A DNA stretch of 64,000 bases. Source: Methylobacterium sp. W2. Its GTDB lineage: Bacteria; Pseudomonadota; Alphaproteobacteria; Rhizobiales; Beijerinckiaceae. The notes under the pieces were generated by a model. The model was not told the DNA's origin. It did no database searches and was given only the letters and a program-made list of their open reading frames with translations. The DNA is taken from NCBI RefSeq assembly GCF_020662345.1, contig NZ_VMOA01000004.1, positions 1 through 64,000 of the forward strand. Direction: 5' to 3'. Of this stretch, positions 17,937-27,113 are shown in pieces. Position 1 is the first letter of the stretch; the number at the start of each line of letters is the position of its first letter. The position numbers and the translations under genes are program-made.

Positions 17937-19889
17937 ATGCCAATGCCATCGACGAACGACCTGTTTCAGAGCTTTGCCCGCGGCTATGAGGCCCGCCGCG
18001 ATACGGAAATGAGCTTGTCCGAGTTCATGGAGGCGTGCCGGGACGAGCCCCTCATGTATGCCACCGCGGCCGAGCGTATCCTCGACGCGATCGGCAAACC
18101 GGAATTCGTGGACACCGCGAAGGACGCCCGTCTCGGCCGGGTGTTCATGAACCGGACGATCCGGGTCTATCCTGCCTTTTCCGAGTTCTACGGCATGGAA
18201 GAGACGATCGAGCGGATCGTCTCGTTCTTCCGCCACGCGGCGCAGGGGTTGGAGGAGCGCAAGCAGATCCTCTACCTCCTCGGCCCCGTCGGCGGCGGCA
18301 AGTCGTCCCTCGCCGAACGCCTGAAGGCCCTGATGGAGGTCCACCCCATCTACGTCCTGAAGGCCGGCAACGAAGTCTCTCCGGTCTTCGAGAGCCCGCT
18401 CGGATTGTTCGACCCCGAGGTGATGGGCGCCGAGATCCAGGAGCGCTACGGCATTCCGCGCCGTCGCCTTACCGGCCTGATGAGCCCCTGGGCCCTGAAG
18501 CGCCTCGACGAGTTCAACGGCGACATCTCGCAGTTCAAGGTGATCAAGGTTCGGCCCTCGCGCCTGCGTCAGATCGGCATCGCCAAGACTGAGCCGGGAG
18601 ACGAGAACAACCAGGACATCTCGTCCCTCGTCGGCAAGGTCGACATCCGCCGTCTCGAGACCCTGTCCCAGGCGGACCCGGATGCCTATTCCTATTCCGG
18701 CGGCCTGAACCGGGCGAACCAGGGCGTTCTCGAATTCGTCGAGATGTTCAAGGCGCCGATCAAGATGCTCCACCCCCTGCTCACGGCGACGCAGGAGGGC
18801 AATTACGTTGGCACCGAAAATATCGGCGCGATCCCGTTCACCGGCATCATCCTGGCGCACTCGAACGAATCCGAGTGGCAGACCTTCAAGACCAACAAGA
18901 ACAACGAAGCCTTCATCGACCGTATCTACGTCATCAAGGTGCCCTACTGCCTGCGGGTGACGGAAGAGCAACGGATCTACGAGAAGCTGGTCTCGGGCTC
19001 CGAACTGGCGGAGGCCGCCTGCGCACCCGGCACGCTGGAAATGCTGGCCCGGTTCTCGGTGCTCTCCCGCCTGCGCGAGCACGCCAATTCGAACGCCTTC
19101 TCGAAGATGCGCGTCTATGACGGCGAGTCCCTGCGCGAGGTCGATCCCCGCGCCCGGTCGATGCAGGAATACAAGGACGCGGCTGGTGTCGACGAGGGGA
19201 TGGACGGCATCTCCACCCGCTTCGCCTTCAAGGTGATGGCGGCGACGTTCAACCATGACACGACGGAAGTCTCGGCCGACCCCGTCCATCTCATGTACAC
19301 CCTCGAACAGTCCCTGCGGCGCGAGCAGCTGCCTCCGGAGACTGAGAAGCGCTATCTCGAGTTCATCAAGACCGAACTCGCGCCGCGCTATGCCGAGTTC
19401 ATCGGGCACGAGATCCAGAAGGCCTATCTCGAATCCTACCACGATTACGGCCAGAACCTGTTCGACCGATACATCGACTACGCCGATGCATGGATCGAGG
19501 ATCAGGACTTCAAGGATTCCGAGACCGGGCAGCTGCTGAACCGGGAGCTTCTCAACCAGGAACTCACCAAGATCGAGAAGCCGGCGGGCATCGCCAACCC
19601 GAAGGATTTCCGCAACGAGGTCGTGAAGTTCGCCCTCCGCTCTCGGGCTCAACATGGCGGGCGCAACCCGTCATGGACGTCCTACGAGAAACTGCGCGAG
19701 GTGATCGAGCGGCGGATGTTCAGCCAGGTGGAGGAACTGCTTCCTGTCATCTCCTTTGGTTCCAAGAAAGACGGCGAGACGGAGAAGAAGCACGGTGAGT
19801 TCGTCGATCGCATGATCGCACGGGGCTATACCGAGCGGCAGGTTCGCCGTCTGGTGGAATGGTACATGAGGGTGAAGCAGGCGGGTTAG
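17937..19889 (+). CDS. prkA: PrkA-family serine protein kinase (YeaG)
   Basis: A 650-residue protein of the PrkA/YeaG family: an N-terminal AAA-like domain with Walker A LLGPVGGGKSSLAERL at about residue 117, a middle region with NQGVLEFVEMFKAPIKMLHPLLTATQEGNY and the Walker B/sensor stretch, and the C-terminal PrkA domain from about 430. In E. coli and Bacillus relatives this protein works under nitrogen starvation and sporulation stress. It heads the conserved prkA-yeaH-spoVR set. ATG 17937 is preceded by GAAGGGATCGGG; the second ATG two codons later is equally possible. Confidence 0.92.
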   Translation: MPMPSTNDLFQSFARGYEARRDTEMSLSEFMEACRDEPLMYATAAERILDAIGKPEFVDTAKDARLGRVFMNRTIRVYPAFSEFYGMEETIERIVSFFRHAAQGLEERKQILYLLGPVGGGKSSLAERLKALMEVHPIYVLKAGNEVSPVFESPLGLFDPEVMGAEIQERYGIPRRRLTGLMSPWALKRLDEFNGDISQFKVIKVRPSRLRQIGIAKTEPGDENNQDISSLVGKVDIRRLETLSQADPDAYSYSGGLNRANQGVLEFVEMFKAPIKMLHPLLTATQEGNYVGTENIGAIPFTGIILAHSNESEWQTFKTNKNNEAFIDRIYVIKVPYCLRVTEEQRIYEKLVSGSELAEAACAPGTLEMLARFSVLSRLREHANSNAFSKMRVYDGESLREVDPRARSMQEYKDAAGVDEGMDGISTRFAFKVMAATFNHDTTEVSADPVHLMYTLEQSLRREQLPPETEKRYLEFIKTELAPRYAEFIGHEIQKAYLESYHDYGQNLFDRYIDYADAWIEDQDFKDSETGQLLNRELLNQELTKIEKPAGIANPKDFRNEVVKFALRSRAQHGGRNPSWTSYEKLREVIERRMFSQVEELLPVISFGSKKDGETEKKHGEFVDRMIARGYTERQVRRLVEWYMRVKQAG

Positions 19890-20011
19890 GACGGCGACAC
19901 GTCCGGTCGCGGGCAAGGGCCGGCGGGCATCGCGGTGCCTGCCGGACACGACCGTCGAACCTGCCAGGGTCTCAGGGGCCAGGGTTTTGAGGGCGAGGAC
20001 GAAAGCACCGG

Positions 20012-21313
20012 ATGCACATCGTTGACCGTCGGTTGAATCCCGGAGGCAAGAGCCTTCCAAATCGCCAGCGCTTCCTGCGCCGGGTCAAGGACATGGCCCA
20101 GCGCGCCGTGCGCGAATCCGCCCGCGAGAAGGACATCAAGGACCTCGGCAAGGACGGGCGCGTCACGGTTCCCGGAGACGGCGTGCGCGAGCCCCGCTTC
20201 AGCCGCCAATCCGGAACCGGCCTGCAGGATTACATCCTGCCCGGGAACAAGACCTATGTGGAAGGCGACCGTATCGAGCGCCCGCCGGGCGGTGGCGGGG
20301 GCAAGGGCTCGGGCCAGGGCGGGGAAGGCTCCGAGAACAGCGAGGATGCGTTCAATTTCGTGCTGACGCGCGACGAGTTCCTCGAACTGTTCCTCGAAGA
20401 CCTCGAACTGCCGGATCTGGCCAAGCGTCGCCTCTCGATCGTCGAGACCGAAGGCTTGCGGCGCGCCGGCTACACCGTGTCGGGTTCGCCCGCCAACCTC
20501 GCGCTCACCCGCACCCTGCGCAATTCCATGTCGCGGCGCATCGCGCTCAAGCGCCCGAAGCCGGAGGAGATCGCAGAGCTCGAGGGTCGCATCGCCGAGG
20601 CCGATATCGGCGACCCCCGGCTCCCCGACATGAGGCTCGCCCTGGAGGCCCTGCGCGAACGCACCAAGCGGATCCCCTATGTCGATCCGATCGACCTGCG
20701 CTACCGCCGATTCGAGCCCTATCCGCGCCCCATCGCCCAGGCGGTGATGTTCTGCCTCATGGACGTGTCGGGCTCGATGACCGAGCATATGAAGGATCTC
20801 GCCAAGCGCTTCTACATCCTGCTCCACATCTTCCTGACGCGGCGCTACCGGCACGTGGAGATCGTCTTCATCCGCCACACCGACAAGGCGACGGAGGTGG
20901 ACGAAGAGACGTTCTTCGGCTCGCGCGAGACCGGCGGCACCCTTGTCTCGTCGGCGCTGGTGGAGATGAAGCGCGTCATCACCGAGCGCTACGACCCCAA
21001 CGATTGGAACATCTACGCGGCCCAGGCCTCGGATGGCGACAACGTGTCGAGCGACGGCCCGACCTCCACCGAATTGCTGCGCGCCCATATCCTGCCCGCC
21101 TGCCAGCATTTCGCTTATCTCGAAGTCGGCGACGAGAACGGCCCCCGCGCTGGCTTCGTCGAGCACCGCACCACCCTGTGGCGCACCTACGAGGCTCTCG
21201 CCAAATCCGGCGGCGCCATCGCCATGCGCAAGGTCAACCATCGGCGCGACATCTACCCGGTCTTCCGCGAATTGTTCGGGCGCAAGGACGCGCGCGCCGA
21301 AGCGGAGGCGTGA
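20012..21313 (+). CDS. yeaH: YeaH/YhbH family protein (DUF444)
   Basis: A 433-residue DUF444 protein. The N-terminal 100 residues are basic with a Gly-rich stretch (PPGGGGGKGSGQGGEG); the C-terminal half has a von Willebrand A-like core with a MIDAS-type motif in VMFCLMDVSGSMTEHMKDLAKRF, and downstream FIRHTDKATEVDEETFF and TGGTLVSSALVEM. The biochemical role is unclear; it is always found with PrkA and SpoVR. Located 122 bases after prkA on the same strand. The C-terminal HRRDIYPVFRELF is typical. Confidence 0.9.
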   Translation: MHIVDRRLNPGGKSLPNRQRFLRRVKDMAQRAVRESAREKDIKDLGKDGRVTVPGDGVREPRFSRQSGTGLQDYILPGNKTYVEGDRIERPPGGGGGKGSGQGGEGSENSEDAFNFVLTRDEFLELFLEDLELPDLAKRRLSIVETEGLRRAGYTVSGSPANLALTRTLRNSMSRRIALKRPKPEEIAELEGRIAEADIGDPRLPDMRLALEALRERTKRIPYVDPIDLRYRRFEPYPRPIAQAVMFCLMDVSGSMTEHMKDLAKRFYILLHIFLTRRYRHVEIVFIRHTDKATEVDEETFFGSRETGGTLVSSALVEMKRVITERYDPNDWNIYAAQASDGDNVSSDGPTSTELLRAHILPACQHFAYLEVGDENGPRAGFVEHRTTLWRTYEALAKSGGAIAMRKVNHRRDIYPVFRELFGRKDARAEAEA

Positions 21314-21424
21314 CGCTCGAGGCGCCGGCTTTGCGACGAGCCGGTGCGGGTAGGATGAGCTGCCCCCTTCCTCACCGCACGGGGAAGGGGAGGAGAGCCG
21401 GAACGCTCGGAGAGAAGGACGACG

Positions 21425-22999
21425 ATGGTCACGAACCTCCATTTCCCCGCATCGCCGACGATGTCTGGCGGTCAGACGCCTCTGTTTTCCGGCAACGACT
21501 GGGATTTCGACACGATCCGCCGCATCCACGACGCCTGCGAGAAGATCGCTGGCGAGGAACTCGGCCTGTCCTGGTATCCGAACCAGATCGAGATCATCAC
21601 GGCGGAGCAGATGCTCGACGCCTATGCCTCCATCGGCATGCCGCTGTTCTATAAGCATTGGTCGTTCGGCAAGCACTTCGCCCAGCACGAGGCCGGCTAT
21701 CGCCGCGGCATGATGGGCCTCGCCTACGAGATCGTCATCAACTCGGACCCGTGCATCTCCTACATCATGGAGGAGAACACGGCGACGATGCAGACCCTGG
21801 TGATCGCGCACGCCGCTTTCGGTCACAACCATTTCTTCAAGAACAACTACCTGTTCAAGCAATGGACCGATACCGAGGGTATCCTCGATTACCTCGATTT
21901 CGCCAAGGGGTTCATCACCCGCTGCGAGGAGCGCTACGGTCATCATGCGGTGGAGCAGGTGCTCGACGCCGCCCACGCCCTGATGAGCCAGGGCGTCCAC
22001 CGCTATCCGCGCAAGAAGCGGCCGGATCTCGCCTCGGAGCAGCGGCGCGAGCGTGAGCGGGCCGAGCACGGCGAGCAGATCTACAACGACCTGTGGCGCA
22101 CCCTGCCGCAGAAGAGCGCGGGGCTCCGGCCCGACGCCGCCCTGGAGCGGCGCAAGGCGCTGCTTGAATTGCCCCAGGAGAACCTGCTCTATTTCCTCGA
22201 GAAGGCGGCCCCGCGCCTGCGCCCGTGGCAGCGCGAGATCCTGCGGATCGTGCGGCTCGTGGCGCAGTATTTCTATCCCCAGCGCCAGACCAAGGTGATG
22301 AACGAAGGCTGCGCCACCTATTGCCACTACCGCATCATGAACTCCCTCTCTGAGAAGGGTCTGATCGGCGAGGCGGCCTATCTGGAATTCCTGCAGTCCC
22401 ACACCAACGTCGTTCGCCAGCCGAACTACAACGAGCGCGGCTATGGCGGGCACAATCCCTATGCCATCGGCTTTGCCATGATGCAGGACATCGCCCGCAT
22501 CGTGGAGCAGCCGACGGAAGAGGATCGCGAGTGGTTCCCGGAGATCGCCGGCACGGGCGACGCCATGGCGACCCTGCGCGACATCTGGGCGAATTACCGC
22601 GACGAGAGCTTCCTCGCGCAATTCCTCAGCCCCAAGCTCATGCGCGACATGCGGCTGTTCCACGTGGTCGACAACCCATCCGAATCGGAGTTGCGGGTCG
22701 AGGCAATCCATGACGAGCGCGGCTACCGCAAGCTGCGCCGCTCCTTCGCGAGGCAGTACGACGTCGCTTGGCTCGATCCCGATATCGAGGTCATCGACGT
22801 GGATCTGGAGGGCGACCGCCGCCTCATCGTCCATCATAAGGCGCTGAACCGGATCACGCTCCAGGCGGACGATGCCCGTCGCGTCCTGCAACATCTGGCA
22901 GATCTCTGGGGTTACGACGCGGTACTCAGGGAGATCGATCCGGCCACGGATGCCGTCCTGGTCGAACATCATGCGGCAGCACGGCCGATCTTCTTCTGA
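21425..22999 (+). CDS. spoVR: SpoVR family protein (YcgB)
   Basis: A 524-residue SpoVR/YcgB protein, named for a Bacillus spore cortex gene but common in non-sporulating bacteria next to prkA and yeaH. Characteristic segments are ELGLSWYPNQIEIITAEQMLD, YKHWSFGKHF, NTATMQTLVIAHAAFGHNHFFKNN, KVMNEGCATYCHYRIMN and the C-terminal RRSFARQYDVAWLDPDIEV. The His-rich central part suggests metal binding but this is not proven. Third gene of the module, about 110 bases after yeaH. Confidence 0.92.
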   Translation: MVTNLHFPASPTMSGGQTPLFSGNDWDFDTIRRIHDACEKIAGEELGLSWYPNQIEIITAEQMLDAYASIGMPLFYKHWSFGKHFAQHEAGYRRGMMGLAYEIVINSDPCISYIMEENTATMQTLVIAHAAFGHNHFFKNNYLFKQWTDTEGILDYLDFAKGFITRCEERYGHHAVEQVLDAAHALMSQGVHRYPRKKRPDLASEQRRERERAEHGEQIYNDLWRTLPQKSAGLRPDAALERRKALLELPQENLLYFLEKAAPRLRPWQREILRIVRLVAQYFYPQRQTKVMNEGCATYCHYRIMNSLSEKGLIGEAAYLEFLQSHTNVVRQPNYNERGYGGHNPYAIGFAMMQDIARIVEQPTEEDREWFPEIAGTGDAMATLRDIWANYRDESFLAQFLSPKLMRDMRLFHVVDNPSESELRVEAIHDERGYRKLRRSFARQYDVAWLDPDIEVIDVDLEGDRRLIVHHKALNRITLQADDARRVLQHLADLWGYDAVLREIDPATDAVLVEHHAAARPIFF

Positions 23000-23112
23000 C
23001 GCCGCCGCGACGCTGAATTGAACCCTGATCCGTCGCATTTGATGGATCGGGCTCTTGGTTCTTTCGCAGACCCCTGACCATCCTCGGGACCAAGCAAGCA
23101 ACGAGGTTGGTG

Positions 23113-23367
23113 ATGAATGAACGTCGGATCGATGAGCGGCGGCGTAGGGACGAGGCCGGCCTCATCGCCATAGACGAGCACACGACGCTTCCGTGCATCG
23201 TCTACGACATCTCCGCCTCCGGCGTCCGGCTCACCCTTCCGGAGACCGCCATGGTCCCCGACACCTTCATCCTGCATTCGGCCTGTATCGAGGGAATCGA
23301 AGTGTGCCGCGTGGTCTGGCGTGGCGACGAGACCATCGGCGCGACCTTCAACCGGGCGCCGGTCTGA
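23113..23367 (+). CDS. Single-domain PilZ protein
   Basis: An 84-residue protein that is just one PilZ domain, the cyclic-di-GMP-binding fold. The two ligand motifs are visible: an Arg-rich N-terminus (NERRIDERRRRDEAG, R-x3-R type) and D-I-S-A-S-G (D/N-x-S-x2-G) in CIVYDISASGVRLTLP, followed by VVWRGDETIGATF. I used ATG 23113 because GAGG is 6 bases upstream; TTG 23107 is less likely. It follows spoVR by 113 bases and ends before a terminator, so it could be a tail gene of the prkA module or independent. Confidence 0.82.
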   Translation: MNERRIDERRRRDEAGLIAIDEHTTLPCIVYDISASGVRLTLPETAMVPDTFILHSACIEGIEVCRVVWRGDETIGATFNRAPV

Positions 23368-23408
23368 CCACCATCACCCTAAACACCATCACTTTGGGGA
23401 AAAACGAA

Positions 23409-23438
23409 AAAGGCCGGGGACAGCGCGCCCCGGCCTTT
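23409..23438. terminator. Bidirectional-looking terminator after the PilZ gene
   Basis: AAAGGCCGGGG (23409-23419) pairs with CCCCGGCCTTT (23428-23438). The A-run before and T-run after mean it can end transcripts from both sides: the PilZ gene on plus and the tRNA on minus. Confidence 0.8.
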
Positions 23439-23489
23439 ACCGTCAGAGCGGAGGACATCGGCTGTCTTGCCAATATCACCGCGTTTTAA

Positions 23490-23566
23490 TGGTCGGAGTA
23501 GCAGGACTTGAACCTGCGACCCCCTGTCCCCCAGACAGGTGCGCTACCGGGCTGCGCTATACTCCG
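23490..23566 (-). tRNA. tRNA-Pro (GGG)
   Basis: A 77-base cloverleaf including encoded CCA. Acceptor stem CGGAGTA/TACTCCG, D-arm GCGCAGCCCGGTAGCGC, anticodon stem CCTGT/ACAGG around loop CTGGGGG with anticodon GGG, and T-arm with GGTTCAAGTCC. Decodes CCC/CCT proline codons. The minus-strand transcript runs towards the terminator at 23409-23438. Confidence 0.96.
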
Positions 23567-23761
23567 TCAAGAACCGCTCTGAGCTCGTCGATCGCCTAGA
23601 ATTGCGCTCCGGCTACTGGCCTTGGGACCAATGCGCTGACCGGATCGCGCTACGCTTCGACGCCCCGTGAAGGGCTGAGGGGTCTTAGCTTCACGGTCCC
23701 CCGTGCGCAACCCCTTTTCCGTGGCTCCGGCGCGTCCATCGCGCGCCGGAGCCTGTCGTCG

Positions 23762-26700
23762 TCACGCGTGCGATGGCGTCGCGTGGGGATCGTGCTTGTC
23801 AGGGGTGGTGTCGTGCGGATCCTTGCCGCGCTTCTTGGCGAACCAGATCAGGACGTTGCGGATCGCCACGTAGAAGACCGGGGTGAGGAACAGGCCGAAG
23901 AAGGTCGCGCCGATCATGCCGAAGCAGACTGCGGTGCCGAGCGCTTGGCGCATCTCGGCGCCGGGGCCGGTGGCGATCACGAGGGGCACCGTGCCGAGGA
24001 TGAAGGCGAAGGCCGTCATCAGGATCGGGCGCAGGCGCAGGCGGCAGGCCTCCACCGCGGCGGCGACCGGCCCCTTCTTCTCCGTCTCCTCAAGCTGGTG
24101 GGCGAATTCCACGATCAGGATCGCGTTCTTGGCCGCCAGACCGATGAGCACGATCAGTCCGATCTGGGTCAGGATGTTGTTGTCCTGCCCCCTGAACTGG
24201 ACCGCACCCAGGGCCGAGAGCACGCCCGTCGGAACGACGAGGATGATCGCCAGCGGCAGCGCCCAGGATTCGTACTGCGCCGCCAGCACCAGGAAGACGA
24301 GGAGCACGCCGAGACCGAAGACGTAGATCGCGGTGTTACCCGTCGCCTTCTGCTGGAAGGCGATCTCGGTCCAGTCGTAGGCGTAGCCCTCCGGCAGGGA
24401 CTGGGCGATCTTCTCCATCGCCGCGAGCGCTTGGCCGGTCGACACGCCGGGCTTGGCATCGCCCTGGATCGGCACCGAGTAGAACAGGTTGAACCGCTGC
24501 ACGATCTGCGGCCCGCTGATCTCGCGGATCGAGGCCAGTGTCCCCATCGGCACCAGGGCGCCGGTGGAGGAACGGACCTTGAGCCGTTCGATGTCGCCCT
24601 TCTCCAGGCGGAAGGCCGCATCCGCCTGCGCGCGCACCTGGTAGATGCGGCCGAACGTGTTGAAGTCGTTGACGTAGGCGCCGCCGAGATTGGTCTGCAG
24701 GGTGGCGAAGACCGAAGCCAGCGGTACGTTCAGCATCCGCGCCATCGTGCGATCGATGTCGATGAAGAGCTGGGGTGTGTCGTTGCCGAAGGTGGTGAAC
24801 ACCCGCTGGACGTCGCTGCTCTGGTTCGCCTGACCGAGGATCTCGTTCGTGGCGGCCAGCAGGGGACCGATGGCCGAGTTCTGGCGGCTCTCGATCTGCA
24901 TCTTGAAGCCACCGCCGGTGCCGAGGCCGCGGACCGGGGGCGGCGGAATGAACAGGACCCGGGCTTCCTGGATCGAGGCGGTGGCCTTGAACACGTCGCC
25001 GGTGATGGCGGCCGCCGTTCTGCCGGTCGTGGCGCGCTCCTTTGCCCCCTTCAGGACCAGGAACATCACGGCGCCGTTGGTGGTGTTGGTGAAGGTCGCC
25101 CCGTCGAAGCCCGAGATGATGACGGCATCGGCGACGCCGTCGACCTTCAGGGCCATGTCGGCGGCCCGCCGCACCACGGCGGTGGTGCGTTCCAGCGCCG
25201 AGCCCGCGGGCAGCTGGACGACGCCGATGAGGTAGCCCTGGTCCTGTTGCGGAATGAAGCCCGTCGGTGTCGTCGTAGCCACATGCAGCGTGCCGGCGAT
25301 GATCGCGGCGTAGACCACCATCATGCCGAGCAGGCCGATCATGCGGCCGGTCAGGAATTGAACCGTGGCGGCGTAGCCATGCGACAGCTTGTCGAAGCCC
25401 CGGTTGAATAGGTCGGCGAGCCAGGCGACGAACCGGGTCAGGAAGAATTTCGGCTTAGCGTGTTCGTGGTGGGGCTTGAGCAGCAGCTTGCAGAGCGCCG
25501 GTGACAGCGTCAGCGAGTTGAACATCGAGATGATGGTCGAGGCTGCGATGGTGAGCGCGAACTGCTTGTAGAACTGCCCCGAAATGCCGGGGATGAAGGC
25601 GGTGGGGATGAACACCGCGGACAGGACAAGGGCAATGGCGAGCACCGCGCCGCCCACCTCGTCCATGGTCTTGTGCGCGGCGTCTCCCGGCGAAAGCCCC
25701 TCGGCCATGTTCCGCTCGACATTCTCCACCACGACGATTGCGTCGTCGACGACGATGCCGATGGCGAGAACCAGCCCGAACAGGGTGAGGTTGTTGATGG
25801 AGAAGCCGAAGGCCTGCATGGCCGCGAAGGTGCCGATCAGCGAGACCGGGATCGCGATCACCGGGATCAGCGCCGTGCGCCAGCTCTGCAGGAAGACGAT
25901 GACCACGATGACCACGAGGGCTACGGCCTCGAACAAGGTCTTGTAGACCTCATGGACCGATTCCTCGATGAATTCCGTCGGGTTGTAGGCGATCCGGTAC
26001 TGGACCCCCGGCGGGAAATTCTTCTTGATCGTCTCCATCGTCGCCCGCACCTGCGATGCGGCTTCGAGGGCGTTGGTCCCCGGACGCTGGAACACGCCGA
26101 CGCCAACGGCCGGGGTGGAGTTCAGGAAGGACTGGGTGGTGTAGTCCTTCTGGCCCATCTCGGTTCGAGCGATGTCCTTCACGCGCACGAGGCGGCCGTC
26201 GCTGGCCTTGACGATGACCTCGGTGAACTCCTCCGGAGTCTGAAAGCGCCCCTGGGACTGGACGACGAGCTGGAAGGCGTTGTCCTTCGGCGCTGGCGGG
26301 GCGCCAAGGGCGCCCGAGGCGACCTGGACGTTCTGCTCCTGGAGGGACGAGATGACGTCGGTGGTCGAGAGGCCGTAGGCGGAGAGCTTGTTCGGGTCGA
26401 GCCATATGCGCAGGGCGTACTCGCTGCCGCCGAACACCGTGATGTCACCGACGCCGTCGAGGCGCAGCAACTCGTCGCGAATGCGCAGGTAGATGTAATT
26501 CGAGAGGTAGTTCTGGTCGTAGGTGTTGTCCGGTGACAGCAGGTGCACGACCATCATCAGATCGGGCGAGGACTTGCGGACGGTGACGCCGAGGTTGCGC
26601 ACGTCGGGCGGCAGGCGCGGTTGCGCCACCGAGAGACGGTTCTGCACCAGCACGTTGGCGATATCGAGGTTGGTGCCGACCTTGAACGTGACGGTCAGCT

Positions 26701-26971
26701 GCATGTTGCCGTCATTGGTGGACAGCGACGTCATGTAGAGCATGTTGTCGACGCCGTTCACCTCCTGCTCGATGGGCGTCGCGATCGTCGCCGCCACCGT
26801 CTCGGCATTGGCGCCCGGATAGGAGGCGCGCACGACGACGGTCGGCGGTACGATCTCAGGATATTGAGCGACGGGCAGCGACTCGTACGAGACGTAGCCA
26901 AGGATCAGGAAGATGATCGACGTGACCGACGCGAAAATCGGCCGATCGACGAAGAAGTGGGCAAAGCGCAT
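23762..26971 (-). CDS. RND multidrug efflux permease (HAE1/AcrB type)
   Basis: A 1069-residue inner membrane permease of the hydrophobe/amphiphile efflux family. The first helix is preceded by MRFAHFFVDRPIFASVTSIIFLILG, and the proton-relay pair of acidic residues is in TM4, LAIGIVVDDAIVVVENVER. The two-fold repeat is complete, with the second half starting near MIGLLGMMVVYAAIIAGTL, and the C-terminus is polar and His-rich. It pairs with the adaptor gene directly upstream (142-base gap). Neither a TolC-type outer membrane channel nor a TetR regulator is adjacent. Substrates are unknown. Confidence 0.93.
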   Translation of the reverse strand: MRFAHFFVDRPIFASVTSIIFLILGYVSYESLPVAQYPEIVPPTVVVRASYPGANAETVAATIATPIEQEVNGVDNMLYMTSLSTNDGNMQLTVTFKVGTNLDIANVLVQNRLSVAQPRLPPDVRNLGVTVRKSSPDLMMVVHLLSPDNTYDQNYLSNYIYLRIRDELLRLDGVGDITVFGGSEYALRIWLDPNKLSAYGLSTTDVISSLQEQNVQVASGALGAPPAPKDNAFQLVVQSQGRFQTPEEFTEVIVKASDGRLVRVKDIARTEMGQKDYTTQSFLNSTPAVGVGVFQRPGTNALEAASQVRATMETIKKNFPPGVQYRIAYNPTEFIEESVHEVYKTLFEAVALVVIVVIVFLQSWRTALIPVIAIPVSLIGTFAAMQAFGFSINNLTLFGLVLAIGIVVDDAIVVVENVERNMAEGLSPGDAAHKTMDEVGGAVLAIALVLSAVFIPTAFIPGISGQFYKQFALTIAASTIISMFNSLTLSPALCKLLLKPHHEHAKPKFFLTRFVAWLADLFNRGFDKLSHGYAATVQFLTGRMIGLLGMMVVYAAIIAGTLHVATTTPTGFIPQQDQGYLIGVVQLPAGSALERTTAVVRRAADMALKVDGVADAVIISGFDGATFTNTTNGAVMFLVLKGAKERATTGRTAAAITGDVFKATASIQEARVLFIPPPPVRGLGTGGGFKMQIESRQNSAIGPLLAATNEILGQANQSSDVQRVFTTFGNDTPQLFIDIDRTMARMLNVPLASVFATLQTNLGGAYVNDFNTFGRIYQVRAQADAAFRLEKGDIERLKVRSSTGALVPMGTLASIREISGPQIVQRFNLFYSVPIQGDAKPGVSTGQALAAMEKIAQSLPEGYAYDWTEIAFQQKATGNTAIYVFGLGVLLVFLVLAAQYESWALPLAIILVVPTGVLSALGAVQFRGQDNNILTQIGLIVLIGLAAKNAILIVEFAHQLEETEKKGPVAAAVEACRLRLRPILMTAFAFILGTVPLVIATGPGAEMRQALGTAVCFGMIGATFFGLFLTPVFYVAIRNVLIWFAKKRGKDPHDTTPDKHDPHATPSHA

Positions 26972-27113
26972 CGGTCAAACCTCTCGCCGCACAGGAGCTC
27001 TCGAGCCACCTCCGCGGGAATGTTTCTTCGTTCGCCGTCACGAACCCGCCGGATGTCACGCCCCTGAAACGGAAGGCGGGAACCGGCGGGTCCGGTCTAG
27101 AATGGGTTGCGCG

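Noticed and set aside
17778-19655. A 625-codon open frame on the minus strand opposite prkA
   Set aside because: Antisense artefact of GC-rich prkA codons; no domain and no ribosome binding site.
19886-23101. A 1071-codon open frame on the minus strand opposite yeaH and spoVR
   Set aside because: It lies fully antisense to two well-recognised genes, has His/Arg/Glu-rich random-looking sequence and no domain. Long antisense frames are expected in GC-rich codon usage.
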